Shown: one piece after another, positions 18,101 through 26,293 of the stretch
Layout of the letters: each line of letters starts with the position of its first letter
Position numbering within the stretch: position 1 is the stretch's first letter
From: Myxococcus sp. CA023
Lineage (GTDB): Bacteria > Myxococcota > Myxococcia > Myxococcales > Myxococcaceae
Direction of reading: 5' to 3'
Assembly: GCF_010998615.1 (NCBI RefSeq)
Contig: NZ_JAAEAH010000011.1
Location: 78,570 to 142,569 of the forward strand
DNA length: 64,000 nt
Made by a program: the position numbers and the translations under genes
The notes under the pieces: generated by a model
The model's input: only the letters and a program-made list of their open reading frames with translations
Database searches by the model: none
Told to the model about the DNA's origin: nothing

Positions 18101-18603
18101 CCTCACTGGCCACCGCCGCGCAGGCGCAGCGCACCGCCGTCGTCATGCCGGCCGCGCCCGCCAACCACGTCGCCGTGGAGCGTGAGCCGCTCTTCGATGA
18201 CACCGCCATCGTCGGAGGCACGGCCCTCACCTCCTTCGTGGAAGGCGAGCACCGCGTCATCATCCACACCGTCGAAGGCCAGGTGAAGCGCGGCACCATC
18301 CGCGACGCGGACCTGCTCGACGAGGTCATCTCCCTCGAGCAGCAGAGCGGCTTCGCCGCCGAGCAGATTCCGGGCAAGCGCGTGAAGGCCATCTTCTTCA
18401 TGCTCGCCGCCGGTGCGCGTCAGCCGCAGGTGGAGGGACAGAAGATCCGGGTCACCTTCAACGACGGACGTCAGGTCGCGGGCTTCTCCCAGGACTTCCA
18501 GGGCAGCACGCCGGGCTTCTTCGTCATCCCCGCCGACCAGCGCACCAACACCGCGCGCATCTTCATCTACCGCTCCAGCGTGCAGGCGGTGGCCGAGGGC
18601 TGA
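12169..18603 (+). CDS. Giant low-complexity repeat protein with a small folded C-terminal domain
   Basis: This is a 2144-residue protein; the ATG at 12169 follows an AAGGTGA ribosome binding site. Residues 1-42 form a charged amphipathic helix pair (EFRFLDEKRKLGSLSPVEEA). Residues 57-117 hold three copies of a 21-residue PQGYY...PAGYEQ unit, and residues 117-240 twelve DPN units, mostly GYDPNAQAYAQQ. About residues 300-1060 are acidic and Ala-rich, with recurring EIALDASDV-like motifs. About 1070-1850 repeat Trp every 8-15 residues (AEWATPATE, PEWASPATE). The last 140 residues look folded (HRVIIHTVEGQVKRGTI, then RVTFNDGRQVAGF). There is no signal peptide or membrane segment, so it should be cytoplasmic. 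The function is unknown to me; a scaffold or condensate-forming protein is inference. Genes on both sides are unrelated. Confidence 0.9.
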   Translation: MSDTRAAMREFRFLDEKRKLGSLSPVEEARWNELRAQLGVDDAPAADAAAWQQQAAPQGYYAADGQWYPYPAGYEQQPQGYYAADGQWYPYPAGYEQQPQGYYAADGQWYPYPAGYDPNQGYDPNAQAYAQQGYDPNAQAYDPNAQAYAQQGYDPNAQAYAQQGYDPNAQAYAQQGYDPNAQAYAQQGYDPNAQAYAQQGYDPNAQAYAQQGYDPNAQAYDPNAQAYAQQAHDPNAGYAQGTAEAWQADPQAYAAESVHQQSYPTAPAHQPAVEPDNLSLSDDIDIPALSEPAPWMTPGAGGQAQNALSAEQESDIDAMSAGEEPAAADDPSASFADVTADLQQDAQPVSEEAQPEALSVAEDDFSEVGSDTPAVAASAEPETSLEASFADLSMEVESAPDAPMAPTDDALASMEVEVPSSEVELLDGTADSEPVLAHEQSPAPIDDAWASAPLAVETAHVDVADAGDIIDVAAMAEPEAASQAANSEIALDASDMVEASAADSADTTDAWDAGATTDVTADAIATADHSATDFIADSAGDTYEAQPAEIALDTADEASAEAEPTEIALDAADVSDAAVEHASEMAFDASAGTETGADTSPAEIALDPSDVAVAETYPETTLLASDASDAATAEAYPAADFATAEAYPTTEFATEEAYPATEFATAEAYPEAALTASEASDTTAAAPELALSASDVIETSAPEPELAAADASSEVVAEASPYDSAAASFEPFAETAFSEGDATAAGEPYTEAVLDAAEVSDTAVSEHAFATSEASESATAEAYPEVALDTADVSDAATMELDSVTTAAEATFDTALASSEWGSTDAAEELATTAHAASDVSELDAIETAPEMSEPEIALDASDVAESAPNDPAAEISLEASDVAEPQSAEIALDGSEVSEESPAQQGSVPTLELNAAEVSSDEPSLDVIDVESAPGHAGDEASFQAADAGSEQPTLEVIEVGTEATASEVDIPPEAAPFASSDVPSLELRPVQVGPDLHAETIEVVGVPPHSSARTPSAEEMFDLSGNPEEAVPLAAANEFLAHGHFAPTDERSVAMAEGDAGAIELQPEWASTSEQPAAEAAQTEWATSGEQAASSDAYAGWEDPVSETVELQAEWAEPVTASEWTTSEQSAPATSHAAWAASDAGTTSEAGQAEWTQSPTGAAPEPQAEWADSTTELQPEWVAAEDAAAPEAQPEWATTAEQAPTEAQAQWTETAAQAALGSEQTEWAANTPEATQADWASSSTEAAPVEIQAEWAEPIAEDGQAQWATTEASPSEGWNTAPTEAAPVEVQAEWAESSEAAPTEAQADGSAPTPDAAPVEVQAEWADPAQQDGAALTAEPAATEAQAEWAAPETADATTDAQAGWTTPGADTAQSEWTASSENGWATAEEVQTEWTAPATETAAQHEWATTPAAEAAPTDWAAPATENAGQPEWATPATEAVPGEGAQPEWASPATEEVQAEWATPAAEAAASPEWASPATEEVQAEWATPAAEAAASPEWASPATEGAQSEWATPATEAAASSEWASPATEGAQSEWATSATEAAASSEWASPAAEEVQGEWATPAADAAAPSEWASPAAEEVQGEWATPAADAAAPSEWASPATEEAQGEWANPAADEVQAEWVTPAEGAAPSSEWASPATEEVQAEWATPEEGAAPASEWASPATEEVQAEWATPATETAAPASEWASPATEEAQSEWATPATETAAQPEWASPATEAAQPAWAAPTEGAQAEWAAPEAEEVQAEWAAAPAEGTQQEWATPTEAPHAEWSTPATEEVQAEWADPIEEAAPATEWTSTSAPAASQWDTPADNAPAASGWSATSHDTSATWDASATTEWSSEQTANWNEAPAEEVSLADTATPASAEWNDASVDVEPVMEEAEPIEAASAWEAEPILDSAPVTSQWAAASTDSPFGAQAQDFTEATPIEEEEVSMDLEQEVSEIDVEEEAVVPPPAPMAAIPVVASAPAHFAQAASLATAAQAQRTAVVMPAAPANHVAVEREPLFDDTAIVGGTALTSFVEGEHRVIIHTVEGQVKRGTIRDADLLDEVISLEQQSGFAAEQIPGKRVKAIFFMLAAGARQPQVEGQKIRVTFNDGRQVAGFSQDFQGSTPGFFVIPADQRTNTARIFIYRSSVQAVAEG
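12337..12891 (+). repeat. Tyr/Gln/Asn-rich tandem repeats (coding)
   Basis: Three 63-bp units run from 12337, 12400 and 12463. They are followed by an array in which a 36-bp unit (12 residues, GYDPNAQAYAQQ) is repeated with two shortened copies. Five uninterrupted 36-bp units begin at 12622, 12658, 12694, 12730 and 12766. Differences among units are mainly third-position changes, so both protein sequence and repeat number appear to be under selection. Confidence 0.9.
16522..17310 (+). repeat. 75-bp coding minisatellite (Trp-periodic repeats)
   Basis: Near-identical 75-bp (25-codon) units encoding a GAG-TGG-led PEWASP...AEWATP pattern start at 16522, 16597, 16672, 16747, 16822, 16897 and 16972. 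They resume at 17083, 17158 and 17236 with small length changes. Neighbouring copies are almost identical at the DNA level, which is typical of unequal crossover or slippage, so copy number is likely to vary between strains. Confidence 0.9.
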
Positions 18604-18654
18604 GCGGGCGCGTCCCCGAAGAACGGGCGGGGCCGCCGTGCCCCGCAAATGAAA

Positions 18655-18685
18655 GAGGGGCCCCCACCACCGTGGGAGGCCCCTC
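18655..18685. terminator. Bidirectional intrinsic terminator
   Basis: GAGGGGCC (18655-18662) pairs with GGCCCCTC (18678-18685), and CCCAC (18663-18667) pairs with GTGGG (18672-18676) around a 4-base loop. An AATGAAA stretch lies on the left and CGTCATTT on the right, so a U-containing tract follows the stem on either strand. It sits between the convergent giant gene and the YceI gene. Confidence 0.8.
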
Positions 18686-18709
18686 CGTCATTTCAGAAGA
18701 AGCGAAGGC

Positions 18710-19324
18710 TTACTTCTTGTCTGTCGCGGCGGCGTCGGCCTGCTTCACCAGCGACAGCTCCAGGTTCACGGTGACTTCCTCACCCACCGCGACGCCGCCC
18801 GCTTCCAGCGCCTGGTTGTAGGCCAGGCCGAAGTCCTTGCGGTTCAGCTTGGTGGTCGCCGTCACGCCCGTGCGGGTGTTGCCCCAGGGGTCCTTGGACT
18901 CCTTCGACGGGCCCGTGACGTCCAGGACGACCGGCTTGGTGACGCCGTGCATGGTCAGGTCACCGGTGACCTTCAGCTTGCCCTGGCCCGCCTTCTGGAC
19001 CTTGGTGGACTTGAAGGTGATCTCCGGGAACTTGGCCGTGTCGAAGAAGTCAGGGGCCCGCAGGTGCTCGTCGCGCTTGGCGTTGCCGGTGTTGACGGTG
19101 GACGCGTCCAGCACGGCCTCGACCTTGGACTTGGTGACGTCCTTGTCATCCAGGTTCACCGTGCCGCTCTTCACGTTGAACGAGCCGGTGACGTTCGACA
19201 CCATCATGTGACGGACGGAAAAGCCGGCGCTGGAGTGCGAGTCATCCACCTTCCAGGTGGAGGCCAGCGCGATGGACGGGAGGGCGAAAAACAGGGCAAC
19301 GGCGCTCTTCATGGACGTCTTCAT
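18710..19324 (-). CDS. YceI-family periplasmic lipid-binding-like protein
   Basis: The 204-residue protein begins with a Sec signal peptide (KSAVALFFALPSIALAS) followed by the YceI opening W-K-V-D-x-x-H-S-x-x-x-F-x-V-x-H (TWKVDDSHSSAGFSVRHMM). It continues with the expected antiparallel strands and the late LTMHGVTKPVVLDVT motif. YceI proteins form a lipocalin-like barrel that binds isoprenoids or amphiphiles in the periplasm, and the length fits. It lies 31 bases downstream of the dioxygenase gene on the same strand, so the two probably form an operon. The final residues are Lys/Asp-rich. Confidence 0.92.
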   Translation of the reverse strand: MKTSMKSAVALFFALPSIALASTWKVDDSHSSAGFSVRHMMVSNVTGSFNVKSGTVNLDDKDVTKSKVEAVLDASTVNTGNAKRDEHLRAPDFFDTAKFPEITFKSTKVQKAGQGKLKVTGDLTMHGVTKPVVLDVTGPSKESKDPWGNTRTGVTATTKLNRKDFGLAYNQALEAGGVAVGEEVTVNLELSLVKQADAAATDKK

Positions 19325-19355
19325 AAGAAGTGTGCTCCTTGGGGATACAGCGAAG

Positions 19356-20231
19356 TCAGGCGCGCAGCGCGAAGCTGCGCATGGACAAGGTTCCGTGATG
19401 GAAGCCCTCGAATACGGGGGTGAGACGGTCCTCGGGGAGGGCAGCTCCGAGGACGAAATAGAGCGGCATCAAATGTTCGGCCCTTGGATGCGCGAGCCGC
19501 GCGTTCGGTGCATCCAACCATGATTGAAGACCGGTGAAGTCTCGCGCCTCCAGCTTCTGCGCAATCCACGCATCGAAGGCCGCGGCCCACGGCTCGACGG
19601 ACGCCGCCTTCTCATGGAAATTCAGCCGGCGCAGGTTGTGGACGATGCCGCCGCTGCCCATCAACAGCACGCCCTGCGCGCGCAGCGGCCGGAGGAGTTC
19701 GCCCATCCGCGCGATGTCCGCGGCGCTCGCGCCCAGCGGCATGGAGACCTGGACGACGGGGAGCTTCGCCTCCGGGAAGGCATGCAGCAGCGGCACCCAC
19801 GCGCCGTGGTCCCAGCCGCGCTCCGCGTCAGCCACGGTGGGCAACCCGCCCGCCTTCAGCCGGGCGACCACGTCCTCGGCCAGGGACGGCGCACCCGGCG
19901 CGCCATAGCGCAGGCGGTAGAGCGGCTCGGGAAAGCCATAGAAGTCATGGATGAGGGACGGCTGCGCGCTGGCGGTGACGCGAATCTCACCGGGCGTCTC
20001 CCAATGGGCGGACACCACCACCAGGGCCCGCGCCTGGGCCTCGCCGCCGAAGCGCCGCAGTGCCTGCGGGTAGGCATCCGCGTCCAGGGCCACCATCGGT
20101 GAGCCGTGAGAGATGAACGCCGCGGGGGCCACGGCCTGGCCGCCGCCAGGGCCACCCGCCCCCAGCACGCCCGCCACCCCGGCCGCCGCCACGCCTTGAA
20201 GCACCACGCGTCTGTCGAGTTCGTCGCCCAT
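19356..20231 (-). CDS. LigB-type extradiol dioxygenase (4,5-DOPA dioxygenase/YgiD family) with a Tat-like N-terminus
   Basis: The 291-residue protein has the class III extradiol dioxygenase layout. Metal ligands are expected in FISHGSPM and VSAHWE, with further conserved His in GSGGIVHNL and PRAEHLMPL. YgiD-family enzymes cleave catechols such as DOPA, and the length is close to the usual 260-270 plus a leader. That leader (DRRVVLQGVAAAGVAGVLGA) resembles a twin-arginine signal, implying export of the folded metalloenzyme; this is odd, because YgiD itself is cytoplasmic. It is transcribed away from a V4R/XylR_N sigma-54 activator, a family that senses aromatic compounds, which suggests induction by a phenolic. 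YceI follows in the same operon. Confidence 0.87.
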   Translation of the reverse strand: MGDELDRRVVLQGVAAAGVAGVLGAGGPGGGQAVAPAAFISHGSPMVALDADAYPQALRRFGGEAQARALVVVSAHWETPGEIRVTASAQPSLIHDFYGFPEPLYRLRYGAPGAPSLAEDVVARLKAGGLPTVADAERGWDHGAWVPLLHAFPEAKLPVVQVSMPLGASAADIARMGELLRPLRAQGVLLMGSGGIVHNLRRLNFHEKAASVEPWAAAFDAWIAQKLEARDFTGLQSWLDAPNARLAHPRAEHLMPLYFVLGAALPEDRLTPVFEGFHHGTLSMRSFALRA

Positions 20232-20373
20232 GACGGCCGCCTTCTAATGCAACCGGAAGACCACGACACCCAAAACTCCAACCTATTGGATTTGCTCCGC
20301 TCCCTAAACCTTCCGTGCAACAGGACTCTCAAAACGATAGAGACTCAACTCATTCTGGAAGGAGTCGTACAGC

Positions 20374-22011
<1,638 letters not shown>

Positions 22012-22029
22012 GTCGCGAAGGGCCCGGCG

Positions 22030-22758
22030 TCAGTTGAGGTACTGGTCCCGGTCCGGCCGGTCCTGCCGCACCACCTGCAGGTGCTTGGAGCGGCCCTTCA
22101 ACTGGCGCTGCAGCCGCCAGTGCTGCAGGTGCAGCCACAGCTTGCGCGGGCTGGCCCCGCGCACGTAGGCGAACGCCATGCAGAGGCCCAGCAGGTCCGG
22201 CACCTGCGTCTGCCAGCCACTGGTGACGGCCGACAGGACGACGAAGCCCGCACCGATGCCCGCCAGCGCGTTGCCCGACAGCGGCAGGCCCCAGAAGTTC
22301 GTCTGCCCCCGGCCAATGGAGAGTCCGTAGGACACCCACAGCACCGACGTCATGACGTTGCCGCCCGCGTACGCCTGCACCGTCGCGCCGGGCACCAGCA
22401 TGGCCAGCAGCGAGGTGATGAGGCCCGCACTCACCGCGATGCCCAGCGCCACCATCAACAGGCGCCTGCTGCCCCAGATGGACTCCAGGTAGCCGCCAAT
22501 GGACCAGGTGATGATGGCGCCGAAGATGATGCCGATGGGGCTGGACTCGATGAAGGCATACGTCAGCGGCTGCCACAGGAAGAGCTTGCCGAACACCAGG
22601 TCCGGGAACAGCAGCAGCAAGCCACCCGACTGCGACTTCGTGAGGTGGAACATCACGGAGCCAGCCACCAGCGCCACCGCCAACTTGGACGCCGTGGTCT
22701 CCAGGCCGGGCAGTCCCATGCCGCCGCCCCCGCCTCCGAAGCTCCTCATCGGTCGCAT
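22030..22758 (-). CDS. Rhomboid-like membrane protein lacking the catalytic serine
   Basis: The 242-residue protein has a Gly-rich N-terminus and about six hydrophobic segments, then a basic C-terminal tail (KLWLHLQHWRLQRQLKGRSK). The overall pattern matches rhomboid/DUF1751 families. The active-site GxSG motif expected in the fourth segment is not found; that region reads AYAGGNVMTSVLWVSYGLS, and no matching catalytic His is visible later. It is therefore probably a non-proteolytic rhomboid relative. It converges on the sigma-54 activator gene (18 bases between stops). The target is unknown. Confidence 0.75.
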   Translation of the reverse strand: MRPMRSFGGGGGGMGLPGLETTASKLAVALVAGSVMFHLTKSQSGGLLLLFPDLVFGKLFLWQPLTYAFIESSPIGIIFGAIITWSIGGYLESIWGSRRLLMVALGIAVSAGLITSLLAMLVPGATVQAYAGGNVMTSVLWVSYGLSIGRGQTNFWGLPLSGNALAGIGAGFVVLSAVTSGWQTQVPDLLGLCMAFAYVRGASPRKLWLHLQHWRLQRQLKGRSKHLQVVRQDRPDRDQYLN

Positions 22759-22836
22759 TCAGTACACCATCCTCTCGTTGCTCAGAGCCGTCCAAAGGTG
22801 GTGGAACACCGCTCGCTTCGCAACCCCAAATGACGA

Positions 22837-22871
22837 AGGGCGCCCATCCCCGACACCGGGGAAAGCGCCCT
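22837..22871 (-). terminator. Intrinsic terminator of the 65-residue protein gene
   Basis: AGGGCGC (22837-22843) pairs with GCGCCCT (22865-22871), with an inner CCCC/GGGG pairing. On the minus strand the stem is followed by TCGTCATTT, a tract like that beside the 18655 terminator. It lies 36 bases past the stop codon of the small gene. Confidence 0.65.
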
Positions 22872-22907
22872 CGAACACTCACGCTTCGTCAACGGCCTCG
22901 CGGCCAA

Positions 22908-23105
22908 TCAAGCCTTCGGCTTGTAGAAGAGCGTGATGGTCAAGCAGTGGAACTCCTTGTCGGAGGACTGCGTCACCACCCTGTCGACCACCTCGAGGTT
23001 GGAGTTCTCCTTGAGCCACTTGGTGATGTTCTCACCCATGTTCTCGCGGTCACGCGCGAGCGTGGTGGAGAACACCTTGACGCCCGTGAAGCTGATAACG
23101 CCCAT
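22908..23105 (-). CDS. Small conserved-looking protein, function unknown
   Basis: This 65-residue protein has no recognisable family. The ATG at 23105 is chosen because GAGGG lies about 6 bases upstream; an in-frame ATG at 23120 lacks such a site. The sequence looks like a compact alpha/beta fold: a strand (GVISFTGVKVFSTT), an amphipathic helix (NMGENITKWLKEN), then two strands ending FHCLTITLFYKP. Flanking it are a fair minus-strand promoter (-35 at 23161-23166, -10 at 23138-23143) and a terminator, so it appears to be a single-gene transcript. An immunity, chaperone or regulatory role cannot be judged. Confidence 0.7.
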   Translation of the reverse strand: MGVISFTGVKVFSTTLARDRENMGENITKWLKENSNLEVVDRVVTQSSDKEFHCLTITLFYKPKA

Positions 23106-23137
23106 TCCGACCCTCGTCATAAACCAGAGATTCTGGA

Positions 23138-23166
23138 CGTTTACCCCGAGACGATTCCGCCATCAA
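23138..23166 (-). promoter_or_regulatory. Candidate sigma-70-type promoter of the 65-residue protein gene
   Basis: Read on the minus strand, TTGATG (23166-23161) is separated by 17 bases from TAAACG (23143-23138), in a locally AT-richer stretch about 35 bases before the chosen ATG. Agreement with the consensus is moderate. Confidence 0.3.
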
Positions 23167-23207
23167 GAATCGGGCCCGACAATCCGGCCCTTGCGCGTCC
23201 TGGGCAT

Positions 23208-23224
23208 CCCACCTGGGAGGTGGG
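23208..23224 (-). terminator. Hairpin downstream of the thiolase operon
   Basis: CCCACCT (23208-23214) and AGGTGGG (23218-23224) form a perfect 7-bp stem with a 3-base loop, about 45 bases after the stop of the small Cys-containing gene. There is no clear U tract, so termination is tentative. Confidence 0.3.
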
Positions 23225-23268
23225 CTCCCGAGCCTCGCACGGAGCGCGCGGGCCCGGGGGCTGGAACT

Positions 23269-23514
23269 TCACCGGCCGCTGGCGGCCTTGCGCGACAGGC
23301 AGGTGACCTCATCCTTGCAGGCCGGGCCAATGCCCTCGGGGTGTGCCGTCAGGGGCGTCTTGTCGCTCTCCTCCACGCTACACACCACGCACTTGCGCTT
23401 GCGGTTGCGACGCTCGGCGCGGCGCTGCTCCGCGATGGCCTTGGCCCGCTCACGCGCCGTCTTCGCGTCCACCTCGTTGCTCATCTCGCGTCCTGGTTGG
23501 AAGTCCTGTGTCAT
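23269..23514 (-). CDS. Small basic protein with Cys motif, coupled to thiolase
   Basis: This 81-residue protein is unrecognised. The N-terminal half is a Lys/Arg/Glu/Ala-rich helix (RERAKAIAEQRRAERRNRKR). The second half has CVVC, then Cys in GPACKDEVTC, four cysteines that could hold a metal. The ATG at 23514 shares one base with the thiolase stop (TGATG arrangement), indicating translational coupling; an internal ATG at 23484 would give 71 residues. Cotranscription with thiolase is likely, but nothing ties it to the reaction. The tail ends in a basic stretch. Confidence 0.65.
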   Translation of the reverse strand: MTQDFQPGREMSNEVDAKTARERAKAIAEQRRAERRNRKRKCVVCSVEESDKTPLTAHPEGIGPACKDEVTCLSRKAASGR

Positions 23515-24710
23515 CAGAGCGCCTCGACGAGCACCGCGATGCCCTGGCCGCCACCGATGCAGGCGGACCCGATACCATAGCGGGCGCCGCGACGCTTCAG
23601 CTCGTACACCAGCGTAGTGGTGATGCGCGCGCCGGAAGCTCCCAGCGGGTGCCCCACGGCGATGGCGCCGCCGTTGACGTTGGTGCGCTCACGGGGCAGC
23701 CCCAGCTCCTTCTCCACCGCCAGGTACTGCGGCGCGAAGGCCTCGTTGACCTCGAAGAGGTCGATGTCCGACAGCTGACACTGGGCGCGCTCCAGCAACT
23801 GGCGGATGGCCGGCGCGGGGCCAATGCCCATGATTTTCGGATCACAGCCGGAGACGCCCCAGTTGACGAGCCGGGCAATGGGCTGCAGGCCGTGCTTCTT
23901 CACGAAGCTGCCGGTGGCCATCACCATGGAGCCGGCGCCGTCGCAGATGCCACTGGCCGCGCCCGCGTGCACCACGCCGTCCTTCTTGAAGACCTTGGGC
24001 AGCTTGCGCAGGCTCTCCACCGACGTCTCCGGGCGGTTGTGCTCGTCCCGGGACACCACCGTCTCCCCCTTCTTCGTCTTCAGCGTGACGGGGGCGATTT
24101 CATCCTGGAAGCGGCCCGCCTCCTGCGCGGCGGCGAAGCGCTTCTGGGTCAGGACGGCGTACTCGTCCACCTGCTCCTGCGTGAGCGAGTAGTCCACCGC
24201 GAGCTGCTCGGCGGTGAGCGCCATGGCCTGGCCGGTGTAGCTGTCGGTGAGGGCCGTCCACAGCATGTCCTCCAGGCTGCCCTTGCCCAGCGGCAGGCCC
24301 CAGCGGGCGCCGCGGATGACGTGGGGGGCCTGGCTCATGGACTCGGTGCCACCGGCCAGCACGACGGAGGCCTGCTCGGTGAGCATCAGCTCCGCCGCCG
24401 TGATGAAGGCCTGGAAGCCGGAGCCGCACAGCCGGTTGACGCCCAGTGCGGGCACGGGGACGGGCACGCCGGTGCGCAGGCCCACGTGGCGCGGCAGGTA
24501 GATGGCGTCCGCGCTGGTCTGCACCACGTTGCCGTAGACGACGTGCTGGACGTCTTCCGGAGACACCTTCGCCTGGGCCAGCGCGGCCTTCGCCGACTCC
24601 ACGGCGAGGTCGGTGGCACTGAGGTCCTTCAGGCTTCCCCCGTAGGTACCGAACGGGGTGCGCTTGCCGGACAGGAAGTAGATTTCCTCGTTCTTGGACA
24701 CGCTCTTCAT
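23514..24710 (-). CDS. Acetyl-CoA acetyltransferase (thiolase)
   Basis: The 398-residue thiolase joins or cleaves acyl-CoA at the beta carbon. The nucleophilic Cys appears in [11 protein letters not shown], the His motif in [10 protein letters not shown] and the second Cys in [12 protein letters not shown], all at the usual places, and the length is standard. It could act in acetoacetyl-CoA formation, in polyhydroxyalkanoate or isoprenoid supply, or in beta-oxidation; the sequence does not decide. The downstream small Cys protein overlaps it by one base. No hydroxyacyl-CoA dehydrogenase or CoA transferase lies next to it. Confidence 0.93.
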   Translation of the reverse strand: MKSVSKNEEIYFLSGKRTPFGTYGGSLKDLSATDLAVESAKAALAQAKVSPEDVQHVVYGNVVQTSADAIYLPRHVGLRTGVPVPVPALGVNRLCGSGFQAFITAAELMLTEQASVVLAGGTESMSQAPHVIRGARWGLPLGKGSLEDMLWTALTDSYTGQAMALTAEQLAVDYSLTQEQVDEYAVLTQKRFAAAQEAGRFQDEIAPVTLKTKKGETVVSRDEHNRPETSVESLRKLPKVFKKDGVVHAGAASGICDGAGSMVMATGSFVKKHGLQPIARLVNWGVSGCDPKIMGIGPAPAIRQLLERAQCQLSDIDLFEVNEAFAPQYLAVEKELGLPRERTNVNGGAIAVGHPLGASGARITTTLVYELKRRGARYGIGSACIGGGQGIAVLVEAL

Positions 24711-24786
24711 GGTGGTCGTCTACCTACTCTCATGGGGCGCGCGGTGCACGCGCGCCGTGACGTCGTGACGTGTGGGACGGACGGCC

Positions 24787-25434
24787 CTAGGGCGCGCGCG
24801 GCCCGAAAAAGGCGCTGGCGACGATGGCAAGCGCGATGACGGTCCACAACAAACCTTGAAGGTTCTGTTTCCGGATTTCCTTGCGGCCGAGCCCCTGGTA
24901 CCAGGAACGCCCGGCGGCCACCCTGCCTTCCCAGGTGAAATCCCCGGTGGGCTGCAACCCGTCCAGGCGGCGCAGGTGCGCGCGCAACAGGCGGTCGGGC
25001 GGAGCGTCCTCCAGTGAACCCGCCAGGTAGACGCCGGGCACCTCCAGCGCCGGGCGCCGGTAGTCCGCGGTGATGACGAAGCCCCCGGAGGCCAGGGGGG
25101 TGAGGAGGTACAGCCGGGGCACGCCGCCCTGCCCCTCGTGGAGCGTGGCGAAAACGCGCTCACCTGGGTGGGCCCAATCGTAGGAGCGCGTGGCGCGCTG
25201 GAGGCGCGGCTTCTCCTCATGGCTGCCCAGCGGCACGAACCCCAGCGCCTGAAGCTGGTTGGCGCGCCCCGACAGCTCCAGGGGCAAATCCATCTGGTCC
25301 GCGGGCGCCTCGGGCTCCACCCGCACGCTGGACGGGAAGAGGAAGAGGATGCTGCGCCACAGATTCATGGACAGCAGCACGAGCGCCAGCACCAGGCCGG
25401 CGACGACGATGCCCAGCTCGGCGAGGACATTCAT
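24787..25434 (-). CDS. Hypothetical membrane protein with two terminal transmembrane segments
   Basis: This is a 215-residue protein. The ATG at 25434 is chosen because GGAGGTCCTCCC precedes it; longer in-frame versions have low-complexity N-termini. There is one transmembrane segment near residues 5-24 (LGIVVAGLVLALVLLSMNLW) and another near the C-terminus (LLWTVIALAIVASAFFG). The soluble part between them contains LYLLTPLASGGFVITADYRR and YLAGSLEDAPPDRLLRAHLR. I do not recognise the family. It is 76 bases upstream of thiolase on the same strand, but a promoter in between is possible. Confidence 0.7.
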   Translation of the reverse strand: MNVLAELGIVVAGLVLALVLLSMNLWRSILFLFPSSVRVEPEAPADQMDLPLELSGRANQLQALGFVPLGSHEEKPRLQRATRSYDWAHPGERVFATLHEGQGGVPRLYLLTPLASGGFVITADYRRPALEVPGVYLAGSLEDAPPDRLLRAHLRRLDGLQPTGDFTWEGRVAAGRSWYQGLGRKEIRKQNLQGLLWTVIALAIVASAFFGPRAP

Positions 25435-25570
25435 GAAGGGAGGACCTCCAGGTGCATCGCCCCCCGCGCCACGGGCGCGAGGAGCCGAACGAGGGAGGTC
25501 AACAAGGCGGGCCGACCGGAGACCATGACTCCGGGACCCTAGCGGAAAGCGGCGCCCGCGTGCGCTGGCT

Positions 25571-26227
25571 TCAGCGCCGGGACGCGCTGGCTGGCAGCGT
25601 GCTCCAGCGCTCGACGTCCGCCGGGGTGAGTGGGTCCTCGCCGCGCAGGAACTGCTCCAGGTGCCCCAGCGAGTCCACGCCGAAGAACAGCTCGTCGTCC
25701 ACCAGATAGGTGGGCACGCCAAAGGCTCCGGCGGCAACCGCCGCCTCGGTGTTCCGCCGGACCCGGTCCTTCACCTCCTGCGTCTGGGCCGCCGCGAGCA
25801 GCGCCTGGGCGTCCAGCCCCGCGGCCTGAATCGCCGCGCCCACGGCCTCGGGCGACTCCGCCCCCTTCCCGCCGCCCCAGGCGGAGGCATACAGGGCGCT
25901 CACCAGCCGGCTCCGGGCCTCCACGTCATCCACGGCGGCCGTCACACGCAGCGCGAGCAGCGGGTTGAAGGGATGCGTCGGCGGCGGCGCGAAGGGCACG
26001 CCAAGGTCATGGGCGATGCGAAAGGTCTGCTTGAAGATGTAGGCCCGCTTGGGCACGACCTCCGCGGGACCGATGTTTCCCGTCGCGTTGAGCACCCCCG
26101 CGAGCAGCACGGGCACCGGCTCCACGGTGCGGCCATGGCGCGCGGCGAGCGCCGGCAGGCGCGTCCAGGCCAGGTAGGCATACGGCGAGATGAAATCCAG
26201 CAGGAACCGCAGTGGGGTCGGGGCCAT
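25571..26227 (-). CDS. 2-hydroxychromene-2-carboxylate isomerase family protein (DsbA fold)
   Basis: The 218-residue protein opens with FLLDFISPYAYLAWTRLPAL, the characteristic start of HCCA isomerases, a glutathione-transferase kappa-like branch of the thioredoxin fold. It ends with GVPTYLVDDELFFGVDSLGH, the conserved cis-Pro and terminal motif. HCCA isomerases act in naphthalene catabolism using glutathione, but many homologues occur in bacteria without that pathway. No other aromatic-degradation gene lies adjacent, so a detoxification or oxidoreductase role is equally possible. The CxxC of DsbA is absent; S-P-Y takes its place, as expected for the family. Confidence 0.9.
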   Translation of the reverse strand: MAPTPLRFLLDFISPYAYLAWTRLPALAARHGRTVEPVPVLLAGVLNATGNIGPAEVVPKRAYIFKQTFRIAHDLGVPFAPPPTHPFNPLLALRVTAAVDDVEARSRLVSALYASAWGGGKGAESPEAVGAAIQAAGLDAQALLAAAQTQEVKDRVRRNTEAAVAAGAFGVPTYLVDDELFFGVDSLGHLEQFLRGEDPLTPADVERWSTLPASASRR

Positions 26228-26293
26228 GGCCCGAGTCTAACGCCCCACTTCCGGGCTGTGAGGACACAGTCCCGTCGACTTTCCAGCGTCACA

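Noticed and set aside
20232..20373. A -24/-12 sigma-54 promoter before the dioxygenase gene
   Set aside because: The region is AT-rich and well placed, but no TGGCAC-N5-TTGC-like element could be identified with confidence.
24787..25737. A longer version of the two-helix membrane protein
   Set aside because: The 5' 100 codons overlap the end of the isomerase gene, and a good GGAGG site precedes the shorter start at 25434.
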